Below are positions 12,601 through 27,600 of a DNA stretch of 64,000 nt, one piece after another. Origin of the DNA: Paguma larvata (lineage: Eukaryota; Chordata; Mammalia; Carnivora; Viverridae); the NCBI GenBank assembly GCA_030068075.1, contig CM057827.1, positions 70,632,500 to 70,696,499 on the forward strand, written 5' to 3'. A model generated the notes under the pieces. The model had not been told where the DNA came from and searched no databases. It saw nothing but the letters and a program-made list of their open reading frames with translations. The translations under genes were made by a program, and so were the position numbers. The first letter of the stretch is position 1; the number at the start of each line of letters is the position of its first letter.

Positions 12601-15600
12601 AGGGGACCTCATAAGTGCTGGCCACTGCTATTTCAGTGTCTCGTGCACACAGCCTCAGCTTCCTTTTTCCTGCTGATACTGCTAAAGTATCTCAGACAAG
12701 AAGCCACCCTTACTCTCCAACAAGAAATTGAGAACCATGAGACTGGTCACTCTGTCCCCACAGAGAAAAACCAGGCCACAATGTGGAGTTCCTTTGGCAG
12801 CTGACCCCACAGCCTCCTTTGCCTTCCCCCAACTTGCCAAGGGTAGGTGACCCCTTGTGCCAAGACCCTCTACAGTAATATAGCCCCATAGGTACCCCTC
12901 AGGCCAGACAAGGTTATCTCCTGTCTATAGCCCAGGTCTGGAAAGACAGTTATGCGTTGTCCCCTTCACAGCCCACTCCTCAACTGGATGCTGCTAGTAC
13001 CAAGCCAAGGAGGAATTTAGAACTCTGATGACAAAACGACAAAGTCCTCTGCTCTCCCAATTCCTGCCCTCAAAGGTTCGATAAAGCTTATCTGACCTGT
13101 CCTCCGCCTCCTAAGGAGAACTGCAGGGAGATTATCTCAAACTTAACATTGGTCAATCTTGTTCTCCAGAGACAGGAATTTTTCAATGTCCTTGAGCTGG
13201 GTACTCAAGTACTTTTTCACCTTCATAAGCAGAAAAATTTAAAACCCAGACTTATTTCTTCTTATTTCTTTTGCCAGAAATGGAAAATAGCTCCTTACCT
13301 AACCCCTTGTGCTACCCACTTCTCCCCAGATGTGAAGGACATGTGGAGCCCACGACCCCTCTCCCTGCAGGGGTGTACATGCGGACATAGCCACACACTC
13401 ACACTTTCTCACCAGACACTCCCAGCTGCTTTGAATCTGTGCAAAGAAAGGTTCTGTTTTCTGGTTTGTTGAATACTATTTTTTTCTTTTTTCTTTTCTT
13501 TTTTTTTTTTTTTTTTTTTTTTGGAATCCACTTCTACATGTCCTCTAATCATCTCTTAAGATATCCAGTGAAAAAGGAACCAACTGTCTGGAAGGCTTGA
13601 TGGATGCTACTTTCCTTAAATGCTGTTATCTTTTATTCTAGCACCCTGTTGTCTTAGCAGGTGCCAGGCAAGTCAGCTGTCTAAGAATAGACCTGGTGTT
13701 CTATGGCAGTACAGCCAAGAGTGGCCCAGTCCGGCCAGGTTTTTGAGAGAATCAGTAGAGAGCTTGGGACGGTCTGAATGTACTGAAATAAGAAGTTCTG
13801 CTTTCTGCTGTGTCATTTTGGCATGCTGATGACAGGCCTGACCCACTGTAGGATGAGAATTTTTAAGGGAAAGGGCACCCGCTGTGGAGAGGTATATCAT
13901 GGAGGAAGCTGGAAGACGGGGTGGGGAGTCTAGCAGGGAGAGCCCATGGGCCCCTGGCTGGAGTTGGCTGTGGGAGGGAGGAGATGAGGTCAAGTCTGGT
14001 TCCGTGGTGGGGCCAGAATAGATCAGATGAGAAATGGCGGTAGGACGGCCAGATGGAAGTGGAGAGGTGGAGAGAACCTGCTGTAACTGGCTTGCCTGCT
14101 AGGAGCCTGGCGGGGGGGAGGGAGAAGGAACTGCAGATCTGGATCTGCTTATGCAACTGCAGCTGCCGCTTTGAGTTATTCTATTATGTAGGTCAAAGCT
14201 GATTATTCACTGCTGAGTCAGCAGAATATCCCTAGCCACCAGGCAGTAAAAAAAAAAAAAAAAAAAAAAAAAGAATCTCTTTTACATTCTAATTAAATGA
14301 AAAGCCTTTCTCCCTTCTCCAGAGCTGGAGGAATGACTTAAGAAAGAGGGGAACAGGTGTTGAAACTTGGCTTTGGTGCCTTTGTGATTTCCTTGAGTGT
14401 TTCTCTTTTCTTTCTTCGTCTTTTTACTACTTTATAAATGACTATATTCTCTAGGTAAAAGATTCAAGTAATAATATAAAGAGAATTGAAAGTGAAAACT
14501 TCCCCTTATCGTCACAAGTCTCTCCTGCCCAGTAGCTGTGCTAACAGTGGATAGGTATCCTTCCAATTCTAAATAAAATGTGTCTCTCCATGTATGTGTC
14601 TAGGCATATAGACAGACGTATTGACAGGTTATTTCTGCAACTTGCTCTTTTCTCATTTAGTTATATCTTTTGGCTATTGCCTGAGTTTCTAGTTATAAAC
14701 AAGTGGTCCCGGTGACACTGAAGGAGCATCAAGTGTTCTGGGGTCCCCCGTTTGTGCTTCTTGCTTCCTAATTCTGGGTTTTCCTTTGAGATCTGTCTCC
14801 CTCTCCTTGGGACTGGGCCGCCTTTCACTCACGCAGCTCCTGGCCTCCTTCCTCTCTTTGGGGACTAGAGTCAGGTCCAGGAGCTGAAGTAGAATTTTTT
14901 CTTCTCACTCAAATACCCTTTCCCCACTGAATGCCTGTACTAAAAAAGCTCCTTCTCCTTTCTCACCCTGAGGGGACAAGAGTGCCCTGCATGCATTTCA
15001 CAAGTAAAAAATGCTTCTTATCTTATTTTCTATCTTTCTACTGAGATTCCTAAGAGGCTAGTTTTTTAGGGCTTCAGATTTCTCCTCCTCCTCCTCCTTC
15101 TTCTTTTTCTCTTTGTTCTTCTTTTTCTTCTTCCTTGAGCAGCTTAGAAGATAAAGGACTTCACTATTTGTATAACTTTTAACTCCGAGTTGCTCTACAT
15201 TCCTCTATGGAAAGTTTCCAGGTCCTTGATGCAGGATGCTATGATAGATAAACGTGTGTATTGTTTCGTAAGTCTCTTGTAAATTAATCCCTTGACATCA
15301 GAGAGTTCTAGTCTTTCCTAATTTCTAAATCCCTTAGTCTCAGTTCATTTTCCTTTGAGGTTTCTTTCTCATTCTCTAACCCCAAATTTATCTCCACGCA
15401 CTGAACCTGTTGCCTCAGATACATGGACAGCATTGCTTTCTTGCCTTCCTTAATTCTCAGAGTTCTCTGGGTGTCTCATAATCCTTGTATATATATGAAT
15501 CCAGACAAACACAGATTGCCCAGATTTAATCCATGTATATCCAAGTTGTCTTCTTTCCCCCTACATCTTCTAGCTAGCTAGCATTTAAAATCTAAATACA

Positions 15601-18600
15601 GTTACCCTTGAACAATGGAGGGGTTAGGGATGCTGACTCCCTGAGCAATGGAAAATCCACATATAACTTTTGACTCCCCAAAAACTTAACTACACTTAGC
15701 CTACTATTGACTAGAAGCTTTACCAATAGCATAAACAGCCAATTAACACATATTTTGTATGTTGTGTGTATTATATATGTACTGTATTCTTACAATAAAG
15801 TAAGCTAAAAACATTACAAAAATCATAAGGAAGAGAAAATACATTTACAGTGCTGTGCTGTAACAAATCTGCAATTTAGCAGACCTGTGACACTTAAACC
15901 CATATCGTTCAAGGGTCACCTGCATATTGAAAATCTCTTAATTTTTTACTCAGTTTCTAAATCTCATTTTTCATTTTTATGATTCATAGAGACTAAAATT
16001 ATTTTTTAAGTGACTTTCCTAGGTAAAAAGAAAGAAACTGCAACTCTCTCAGTTAATCACCATATTGAGCTCCAATACTGAGAGGTGATAAGGCATTATT
16101 TACAGAGTCTGGGAAGAGATTAAAGGCAATGAAGACATTGGTGTGCAAACAAATAGTTACAATACAATGTGGTGACAAAAGTGTGCGCAACACAAAGAAA
16201 TGTCCTTCAAGGTTGTGAAAGGAATGCTAAGTAAGGCGCCCAGATTGAGCTAAATCTAAAAAGGTAAGTAGGTGAGTTCCAGACAGGCATGAAATAGAAC
16301 AGCCAGGTAGAGAGAAGGGCACAAGAAAGATTTTGCGTCAAGAGGGAAATGATGTGTTGGAGAAAAGCAAGCACGTTTATGTGGATGGAGCCCAGGAGAG
16401 TGATAGGAGATGAGGTCGAACAGGTGAAAAGGGGCCAGATCTTGAAGGATCCTGCATATCATACAGGAGAGAGCAGACTTCATCCAAGGCATGGGGAACC
16501 ACTGAAGGATTTTGAGCAGATGAGTAACATTATTAGGCTCACATATGAGTGAAGACACTTGAAGCAGGAAAACGAGTTGGCAGGCCAAACATTTGTCCAG
16601 ACCAGAGAAGTTCTGGCCTGAAATAAAAATGAAGTTACAAGGTGACAAAAACCAGAAGATTTAGTAGAATCAGCTGGATATGGTGATTGACTACTAACAG
16701 GGAGCAATGTATTTTATCTAGGACAAATCAAAATGAAATGTTTCAACTGTCTAGTGTTTGTGATGAGCAGTCACAATGTGTTCTCTCTTTCTGCCTTCCA
16801 CCACCTCCGCAAAGCCCTGGGGAGCACTGAGCATGTCTTTGGTTGGAAGTCTTCCTCAGGGTGGCTACCCCAAGTTATTGCTCAAAAGTCTGCTGTAGAG
16901 CAATACAACTTAGAAAGGGATTGGGACTCTTGGGAAGCATTATATAAAAGAGAATCTCAACACTTTGTTCATTCAACAAAGATTTATCAAGTGCCCATGA
17001 TGTGCTAGATACTGTTTGAGGAACAAGAGATACAACACTAAACCAAAAAAATGTCATTCTCATTTGCAGCAGCAGCAGGAAATTCAGACTTAATAAACAT
17101 TTATTGAGTTCACATGTGTGTCTTTTAGGTACCACAGGGGATACAGAATCATTCAAATATTATCAAGTATCTGAGTGTCTGTTCTACTCCAGGCACTGTG
17201 TTAGACATGAGGATACTTAGTTTCTGTACTAGGAACCCACAGTCCAATGGATAATTCTGACAAAGACACAAGGAATTTCAGTTCTAAGTGGTAAATTCCC
17301 CAAGAGGACAGCATCCAGGCAGAGCTAGATATAACAGAAATGGGAGTAGAGGCGCCTGGTTGGCTCAGTCAGTCAAGCATCCAACTTCAGTTAAGGTCAT
17401 GATCTTGCAGTTTGTGAGTTTGAGCCCCACATAGGGCTCTGTGCTTACAGCTCAGAGATTGGAGTCTGCTTCAGGGTCTGTGTTTCCCCCCCCCCCTCTC
17501 TCTGACCCTCCCCAACTCATGTTCTCTCTCTCTCAAAAATAAATAAACATTTTAAAAATTAAAAAAAAGTAAAGAAACAAATGGGAGTAGGGACTGCGGT
17601 TGAGGAAAATCTTAGAGAAAATTACATATAAGTTGAGGAAAGACCAGTTGGAGATAACCAGGCAGCATTCAGCATGGAGAGAAAAGTGGAATGGGATGGG
17701 ACAGGGAGAACATTATAGCAGGAAGGATTAACATGTGCCAAGGTCTAGAGACAGGAAAGAACATGGTCCCATAGAGGAACTTCAGGTGGTTCACTATAGC
17801 CACAGCATAGACTAAGAGGTAGGAAATGTAGATAGAAGTGAAAACTCAGCCATGGAAGGGCCTTCTGGGCCATGTCAGACAGATTGGGCCTTACCCTAGG
17901 AGCTATGGTATTTAAGGGTTTTAGTATTTAAGGGTTTCAGAGGATTGACATGATCAAATTTACATTTTAGGAAACTAATGCCTGCAAGGGTAAAGGATGA
18001 ATTGGAGAGGAGAATAAGATCAGAGGCAAGAAGACCAGTTACAGTGTGGTTACAGGAATCCAGGATAGGAATGACAATGATATGAATCAGGGATGGAGCT
18101 ATGGGGGTATACAGAAATAGATATATTTGGCATTTAAAAGGTAGAATTTACAGGACCTGGTGATTATGGTGATTGGGGAACCAAGGGTTCCAACATTCTC
18201 GTTGGAACATAGGTGAAATAAATTGAAGATAACACCAGATCATATTTTAATGCCTTGTCATTGGTGTGGTTCATACTGTGTCGAGTTAGTCCGTCTGTCT
18301 CTGCAACCCTTCCCATTCACTCTCCCATAGTCATGATCTGTTGCTGGGACTTGAGGAAGACATTCCATATGCTTTTGGACTCCATGCCTATAATGGCTCT
18401 TCAGTGCCATTTCACTTCCTCCCTGCCCTATAATACCTCTGGAGTATCCCTTGTGCCTATTGCCCTGGGAGTGAAGGTATCTTCATATCCTCATCTTAAC
18501 ATTTCTATAAGAGCGACCCAATCTTGAGCTCTAATAAGAATAACTACCAGTAAGTGCTTTATAGTTTATATATCATAGTAAGCAATTATAAATATCACAG

Positions 18601-21600
18601 CAAATTCTAGAGTTTTATGGAGGTCTTCTTCTCTAGAGATCCTTTGGTGTTGGACACTTCTGTCCATTAGTCTAAATCCAGTTCTGTTCTCAGATCAGTT
18701 TCTCTGTCTTCTTTTTAGTTTCAAAATGCTTCAATTCCTGGTCCAGATCATCTCTTCTTGCCTGGCTTCCCATAGCGTCTCTTCTAGTCTCCAGCGTCCA
18801 CTCCCAGGCTGGAGTTTGTGGTCCAAAGGGTCCAAACAGCCCAAGTCCTGGAAATTGGGGAATGAGGAACTTGTTCCTGGAATGTGTCCAGCCCTACTTG
18901 GGAGAATAATGAATGAAATTAAGGCTTCCTAAAACAGGGAGTTTTCTAGTAGTTGAGTTTCCAATAGGATGGAAACAACTTGCTAACTTTCTCGAACCAA
19001 CCTAGAAGATTAAATTCTCCTCTGGCCTTCTGTTGCTGACTTTGTTTTTCCTAGAGGAGCCGAGCCTATGGTTTATGATGTTCACCCATTAATTATGTCT
19101 GGTGAATTTTTAAGGCCTAATGTGACACCCCAAATTTATATCTCATACCCGAGAACATAAAACTAGAAGACTATTGGGACTGGGACCTAGTGTTACAGGG
19201 AGCTTTGGGGGAAAGATGAGAGGGAAGATTTGTTTTGAGAGTTTAGCAAGTTTGAGTACTACCTGCCATTGGAATGGGGTTAGTACTGGACCAGTCCTAG
19301 GAATTTTGCAGCCTGGGTCCATGTTTATAAGCTTCAGTGACACTAAAAGAGCCCGCAAGCAGTCTAGTCCTAGAAGCAACCAGACCTCCCAGGACCCACA
19401 CCCTTTCCTCCAAAGCTGAGAGTGATGGAAAGTGAGGCTAGCCCTCTTGAGCTCTGTGCAGACCCCACAGAACCCGCCCCATTCCCTTTGCTGTGTTGTC
19501 TGGGAGGCATCTGTCCTGAAAATTGGGGCGTGAGATAACAGGAATTTTTCAGACCAGTGCTGGGACAATAATGAGTAGGATTAAAATGGAGCTCCCAGAG
19601 GTGGCATGGTGCACTGGGTCTGTCTCCCCTGCTTTCCAGCTGCCTTCCATTTTTATTTCCCCTCACCCCACCCTAGCTCAGGAGCCATGTTTAGCTCATG
19701 CTGAAGAGACAACTACTCAGCTCTTGGAAAATGCTGAGCTGGGAGTTTGGGCTTCTTGGCTAAACTAAGTACCAGATGGTGATTCAGCAGAAACTCCAGG
19801 TCTAGCAACTGGCACGAAGGGGTCAGAATAAGAAGGAAGGGGAAGAGAGAGCCCGGGAGGGGGAGGGTAGGGCAGCGTGGGTGGGAGCTTAGCTGGAAGA
19901 ATGCTTTCAGATGAAAAGGGCTGGAGGACAAAACGTTACTGTAGCATGGTGCAAGATCTGTTTCACGGCCCCATTGTGGACCTTACAGAAGCTGGGATCA
20001 AAGCTTAGTTTATAGGAAAGGGCTGCTTTGATTGATTTTAGTGTTATTGCTGTTGCTTTGTTTTGATGTTTTTGTCTTTCATCAGTCAAGTTCTTTATAC
20101 TTACCATTATACCAGCCTTTGTTTTAGATAGGCAACAACTTGAGACTTTATAATGCAGCTCTTCACCCGTGTGAAAAATATCTCGCCCTGGGTGAACAGG
20201 GAAGGATTCTAGGAAGCTGGCTGTGTCTTTCCACTCATACCCGTTTCCCCCTAAGTCTCTCTGAGGAATCAGAGAAGGAAAGATAGCTCAGGCTGGCCCA
20301 CCTGGGCAAACCTGGAACCTTATCAGAGCCTTGGATTGTGTTTGTTAGAACTCAAACAAGGCTCTGTGTTTTCTTTGCCTAACAGTGTCTTTTGGCAGCC
20401 GGCAGTGGTAACCTCCTAGTTCTGGAAATGGCTGAGGTTAGGCAAGCCAAGCCAAAGCAGCCTCTCCACAATTAGAAACACGTGTCCAGATCCTACCAAG
20501 AGCAGTCCAGGTAGACGTAGCCAAGGAGCCTGGTCCAGCCTATCACAGAGCCCAGTGTCACCACACCCTCTCCTACAAGCTCCAGCTGGTTGCTCACATG
20601 CTTGCTGCTCCAGCGTGGGCACCGGAGGACTGGTCTGAGGGGCGTCACCTTGCCCCTTTTGCTCCAAGTCTGGAGGGAGGGAGTCAGGGGAGCTGGCAGA
20701 GCATGGCAGAAGGCAGAAGGAGGAGTCGTGTGTGCCCCAGCAAAAGGTGAGACTAAGAAACCAATGCTTCTGGCAGGCCTATGACCCAGGTGAAATTTAT
20801 GGCTGTTTCAGGGGGCTAGGAGCTCCATCCTGGAAAGGTGCTTATTTTGAAGCTCTGGAGAGGAACAGGGTGTTCTGATTTCTACAAAGTGGCGTCACAG
20901 CTTCCCGTTTCAGCAGCTGTTTGCTTAGTGCATTATATCTTTTTTCTGTCCTGGACTTCTCTCTCTATGCTGCATCTCTCGGGCTCTTTCTCCCTTACTC
21001 ATAACGATGTGTACTGTTCCTCCTCTTCCTTCCTCCCCACTGTTGTTTCTCAGGCTCGCTCTTTCCCTCTCTTCTTCACCACCTGTCTTTATGGACTTTG
21101 GCAAGTCTGGGCATTCCCCACCCCCACCCCCCCACTTTCTACTGCCTGTTTTCTCTTATCTGAAAAGACAGAGAGGCCCAGTTCTGGAAGTGCTAAACGA
21201 AAACAAGTTGTTCCAAGCTGCCTCCAGCCCATTCCTGAGAAACATATGAGACAGCAAGACCAAGAAATCCTAAAGAAGTCCCCAGAGTTCAAGAGAACAA
21301 GTGATGGTGACATTGACAAGGGGGCAGAGAAGGGGATACAAAGGCAGAGAATCAAGACTGCCAGTGGAAAATAATTTTCTAAAGCTCTAGGAGCAATGGA
21401 GGTGACTCTCTTGGTTTCTGAGGGGTAGCCAAATTAGTCTTCCCCTTTGTGCCACATTGGCATCTTACTTCCTGCTAGCCTGAAAGCGGACTAGCTAGTA
21501 TCTTCAGGTGACTGACGTACAGTGGCACTTCAGCAATGATTTTGGGTACCATTGACAGGAGCAGGAGAGAGAGAGAATGTGGGAATGGGCAAAGGGAACA

Positions 21601-24600
21601 CAGGGCAATGTATATATGATAAAAGAAAGACCGACGTAGTGGGAGAATAAGCGACTGGGAATTGGGGAACAGGAGGGCCTTATCTGGGGTCTTACTCCAC
21701 TCATGTATAGAATAACGTTCTGGGTCTCTCAGGTCAATACCTGGCTCTGATTGCTCATGAGGCTAGAAATGTGCCTCTGGATAGTAGGGCAAAGGCCTCA
21801 AACATTTCCCTCCAGTTTGGGGGCTCTCTACAAGGATAGTGCCAACTAGTTCATTCTTCTGAGCACTGTTCTTTTTCTTTTCCTTTTTTTTAGAGAGAGA
21901 GCACGAGTAAGGGAGAGGGACAAGAGAGAGAGAGAATCTTAAGCAGGCTCCATGCTCAGTGTAGAGCCAAACACAGGGCTTGATCCCACGACCCTGGGAT
22001 CATGACCTGAGCCAAAATCAAGAGTCGGAGGCTCAACCATGAGCCGCCCACATGCCCCCTGAGCACTGTTCCAGAGGCACCTGGGTGGCTCAGTCGGTTA
22101 AGCAATCAGACTTCAGCTCAGGTCATGATCTCATAGTTTGTGGGTTCAAGCCCCACATTGTGCTCTCTGCCCTCAGCACAGAGTCTGCTTTGGATCTTCT
22201 GTCCCCGCCGTCTCTCTGCCCCTACCCCACTGTCTCTCTGTCTCAAAAATAAATAAATGTTAAAAAATTTCGGTGGGGGAACACCTGGGTGGCTCAGTCG
22301 GTTAAGCATCCAACTTAAGGTTAGGTCATAATCTCACAGTTCGTGAGTTCAAGCCCTGCATCAAGCTCTGTGCTGACAGCTCAGAGCCTGGAACCTGCTT
22401 CAGATTCTGTCTCCCTCTCACTCTTTCCCTCTCCCACTTGCACTGTCTCTCTCTCCAAAATAAACATTAAAAAAATCTTTTTTAAAAATCAGTCCACCCC
22501 CCTATCCAAATGGCCCCATCCTGGCTTTCCCCTCATCAGACCCGAACGATGTGGTAAATGGAGCAGAAGTCGGCTTAACAAAAGGAATGAGATTGATTTG
22601 GGGTTCCATGTGGGAAGATGTTCACTTGGCCTCTGATGAAGACATAAAACGACCCTTTGCCAGCCCAGCTCAACAAAAGGCTAGAATCCTGTGTCTAGAA
22701 GCAAGGGAGTACCTGAAGACATAAACCTGGCCTGTGCTGGTTGCATACACTTAAAACCAGCCCCACCATTCCCTAATCCATGCTTAACATTTTCTAAATG
22801 GAGATTTATTTATTTTATGCTTGCAAGTCACTGATGCTGTTTAAAAATGGACTGGAGAGATTAATTTTAAATTGTCTTTTTTACCTATAGTCTATAATAT
22901 ATCCATCTAAGGTAAAGGCTCCCAAAATATGTTGTTCCTGTTCTTCCCTTCTAAAATTTGTAATTCCTTAACCTCGCCTCCCCTCCTGGGGGTTGGGTTG
23001 GGTTGAATCCACATGGGAAAGTCCCAGAGCAGGCTCTGCCAGGGCGCTTTCAGTGTTGTCCACTGCAAGATAGTGCACATTGTGGTCACTCTACCCTTTG
23101 ACTTGAGGAAGGAATCAGTCTCAGGATACTTGAACTCATCTCTTGGCTTTCCATCTTGACTTCTTCTATGGTCTATGATTATAGCCTCTGGCTAGTAAAA
23201 TTAGGAGACCAATAAAACCATGGGGGCAGAGAACAAAGGAACCATGTCTGTGAGCATCCCAGTGCTATACTCACCTTGTAGGAAGTTTAAGACTCTTGGA
23301 CTTCCCTTTGTATGTATATCTGGATTGCGTGTTTGGGCCTGAAGTTGCATAGAATATGGAAGAGACTGGATGAGAACGTGGGATTGCATGAAGGAGGAAT
23401 ACTAGGAATGTCTTTTGCCCCAAATTTTTGTGAGAAGAAAATCACAGCTAGAGTTATTGGAGGGTGACCCGGTTTACTACTGTATAGAATTGTAAAGGGA
23501 GGGAGCAGGAGGCAGTAACATTTTATCTATAGGATCCTGGGGGTGTGGAAGTGTTGGAATGCTGTCATGTGGTGTGGAAATTTGCCAGCTAGGTCAGCAC
23601 ATGGGTGACTTCACTTTCACTGCCTGCTTCTAGAGGGCCCCACCTCATTCTTCCACTGGTGTTCTGCAGGACAGGCACTCCTTTAGAGTCTTGGATATGC
23701 TGCCTGGTTACTCTTTAAAAGTTTTACTCTTTCAAGGTGTGCCACCTGCTTTCTGTTCTTTCTGTATGGTGCCTGGCCATGTATTAGCTTTCTATTGCTG
23801 CTATAACAAATTATCATAAACTCAGTGACTTAAAACTACACAGATTTGGTGTCTTATACTTCTGGAGATCAGAAGTCCTAAACTCAAGGTGTCAGCAAAG
23901 CTGTGTTCTTTCTAGAGGCTCTGGGGACTGTTGTTTCCATGCCTTTTCCAGCTTCTAGAGATGCCCTACATTGTTTGGTTCATGGCCCCTTCTTCCATCT
24001 TCAAGGGCAGCAGCATGTCTTCTTCAGATCTTTCTTTCTCCCTCTCTGACCTCTATTTCTGACATCATGTCTCTTTTCCTAAATCTGACCCTCCCTGCAT
24101 TCCTCCTATAAGGACTCTTGTGACTACATTGCACTCATTCAGATAATCCTCAATAATCTCCCCATCTGAAGATCCTTAATTTAATCACATTTAAAAATTT
24201 TCTTTTGCCATATAAAGTAACATACTAACAAGATTAGGATGTTGACATCTCTGGGATGGCCATTTTTCTGCCTACCACTGGCCCCATGAGTTCCAATGTC
24301 ATCCTTAGAGGGAGAAAGTGAAGGAGAAGCCTCTGTGACTCCCCAAGGGGTCAGAGTCTGAGGATCAGGGCTGAGATGGGGCCCAGCCTTCTCTGCAGGA
24401 AACAGGAGCTTGCTGACCCACTCTACAGTGGACATTGGCCAGGTCGGTGACAGGATCTGCATTGTCATCGATCCAAGGACTCTGCATCTCTCTGCCAGTC
24501 TTACAGTTTTCCCATGGGCAGGAAGCACTGAGTCTGCACCTCTTCTATCTGGCAGTTGAGAGGCGCTGGGCTCTGAGCAGGGCACAAGATTGCTGGGGGG

Positions 24601-27600
24601 GGCACCTAGGTGGCTCAGTCAGTTAAGCATTTGACTCTTGATTTCGGCTCAGGCCATGATCTCACAGTTCATGGGATTGAGCCCTGTGTTGGGCTCCATG
24701 CTGATAGTGCAGAGTGTGCTTGGGATTCTCTCTCTGCCTCTCTCTCTGCCCTTCCCCTGCTCTCACACACACACTCTCTCTCTATGTCCCTCTCTCTCTC
24801 TCTCAAAATAAGTAAGTAAACTTGAAAGATTGCTGGGTTCTGAATCCCCTATTCCTGCCCATGTTGTTTTTTGTATCCCTCCTGTCCCTTGACATTAAGG
24901 TGTCACTTTGTCACCTTTTCCAACTTAGCAGATTAAGTAACCAACCCCTGACTTCAGCTTCTTCTTAAAGGATTGTCTTCTTGATAGTCTTTTTTTTTTT
25001 TTTACCCAGCAAACAGAAAGGAAACAAAAGAGAGGAGAAAATGCCCGAGAAATACAGATAAGCCCAAGATTCCAGGGGGGTCTCTAGAGAAGCAGCAATC
25101 ACCTCACAGCCAGATTACAATGGACAAGAACAAGAGTCTTATGCCTTCTTATTTATTGTATCCACCTGGGCCAAAATTATAAAATTCTTCTTTTTGTTAG
25201 GGTACCTCCCTCCTATAGGAAGCATCTCTGATTCCCTTGGGCTGAATTAGAGGCTCCTCATGGACACCCACTGGCTTCCATGAAGAGCTCTGCCGCCACC
25301 ACATTGTGGCATGATCATTGTTGCATGATCATCTTTTAGCTCACCCAACTTCCCCCTTATACTCTCAACTTCCTGAGGGCAGGGACTTGCGTCTTACTTA
25401 TAACTCCCCTAGGCATTCTACCAGAGTGCCTAGAACATGTAGGCCCTTTATAGATGATGTTTGGTGGATGGATGAATGGATGGATGAATAGAAGAAAACC
25501 CTCACATTTCAAGCTGTAATGGCCACTGGTCCCCATCTACATGTGGCTTCCCCGAAGTCACTGTCTCTCAAGCATGCAGAATGCAGGGTCTGGCTGAGAA
25601 GAGAGAGGGGACATAGTCATCAACAAGAGAAAGGGTTCTGGGTAGCAGACAGGCAGAGACAGGATGCCTGAGCAGGGCAGGGGCTTGGCAAGCACCTGAC
25701 AGTGTTGCCTCTACTCACTGACCTTTCGTCTCTGGTTGGAGGCTCAGATTTCAGCCTGCCGTGAGGAAAGATGTCCTGTGGTAGCAGGAGACTCAGAGTG
25801 CTCTCTTTCCCCTCGGTCACATGCTGTGATCACCTAACTTCAGGGTAAAGGGTCAGAAACAGGGCCTGCAGCCATTGTTCTAAGGAGATTAGTGTCACAG
25901 TCAGCCTGTCTCTCCACCTCATTCTCAGGATTTCTCTTTTTATTTCTGAAAGATCCCTGTAAAGGTAAAAGGTTAAATATTAGTCAAGGGCTGGGTTCTT
26001 GTGAAATTGTGGAGATAAGCTCAGGTGGGACAGAAGACACCCACAGTAAGTTTATTTGACAAATCATCCCTTCCTTCAAACATCTCCCATCCCCCAGCAC
26101 TACTGTGGAGCCGACTGTTTGAAGGAATCTTTCTGGCTACCTTGACAAGGTTCCCTCCTAAGGAGATGATTTTGTGTTTTCTATACCAGCCCACTGGGAG
26201 GTGGCCACATTCCCCCCCACCTGCTGGAGAGAGGAGTTTCTGTGAGTTGTCCTGCTCATCTCTTATTTCCCTCCAAATACTTTCCTGTCTCCTCTCCACC
26301 ATGCCCTCTCCTCCCCTTTAGTAGAGGATAATTTTCTTCTCTGTGATCACAATCTGGTTCCTTAATCTGTAATCCTTACCTATCCCTGAGCCTCATGGGT
26401 ATTGTGTCCTAATCTTCTTTTCATGTATCAGTCTCTTTTATCCTTAAGTCATTGCTTGTGTCTGCCTGAATTCCTAGGGCCCCAGGGCCCAGCCTTGTAC
26501 TTAGCAAGCTTCAGGGCCCTGAGGAGAAACAGATCACAGGCCCGGTGCTTAGAGTGACTTGGGTTGGATTGTCACCAGGCATGTGATCCTGAAATCCTTT
26601 TTGAATTGAGTAAGATAAACCAAATGTGTGTTTATCAGAATGTCTCAGTCCATCTGGAACATTCGAGTATTTACAAGATGTTCTCCCTGTTCAGGCACTT
26701 AAAATCCTTCCTCTGACAACATGTTTTGGTTCTCCTTATATGACACCATCTTGGATAACAGCTCTTCCATGAGGAGTCAAGAGTTTCTCCTCTTGAAGTC
26801 AAGTTTCCTGTTGCTCTTTTGGCTCTGTGCAACCATCTGGGGACCATGTCTCCTTTTGATGAGATTCCTAGAGAGCAGGGGATTCTGTGCATTGTAGAAT
26901 GTGTAAACTAAGATGAGATTGCAGTTCTAATGATGTGGGGCATTTTCTTTATCTAAGTATTAAATATTTGTTGGGCACCTGCTATTTGCAGGCACTAATG
27001 ATGCCCTGAGATTAAAATCATGCAAAGGCACAGTCCCTGCCTTCCTGGTCTACGTGGAGACAGAGAAAAAGGAACAAATCATTATATACGAACAAGTAGA
27101 TGCCCAAACTAAATATAAAGAAAGTGGTCTGGGGATAGAGAGGAGGGGCAAACTTTGTTCCTTGTCTGTAAAATGCAGCTGATGTATCTTACCTTGCAGT
27201 CACATTGTCAGGAATAAGTAAAACAATAAAGACTCACAGAACAAGTGACATTTGAGCTGGATCTTGAGAAGAAGCTTGCCAGGTAGAAGAGGTGCAGGGA
27301 AAAAGGTTACAGGCGGATAATAACATCAGGTCTTTACCCTTGCCAAAACGCTCTCAGAATCAAGTAAGGTTAGAAAATTCTTGAAAAGTAAAAGTGCAGT
27401 TTAAGGATCAGATATTGATATAACTTGATCAGCTGTTTCATGAAGTCAGAGGCCTGGCCAGAGCTTGAGAAGGGATCTGGTGCTTTCTTTTTTTTTTTTT
27501 TTTTTTTTAATTTACTTAGTTAGTTAGCATATAGTGCAACAAGGATTTCAGGAGTAGATTCTTTAATGCCCCTTACCGATTTAGTCCACCACCCCCCTCC

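Noticed and set aside
20838..21374. Open frame of 178 codons on the plus strand in SLC7A8 intron 3
   Set aside because: No family motif, pyrimidine-driven composition, no splice or promoter context; reads as chance.
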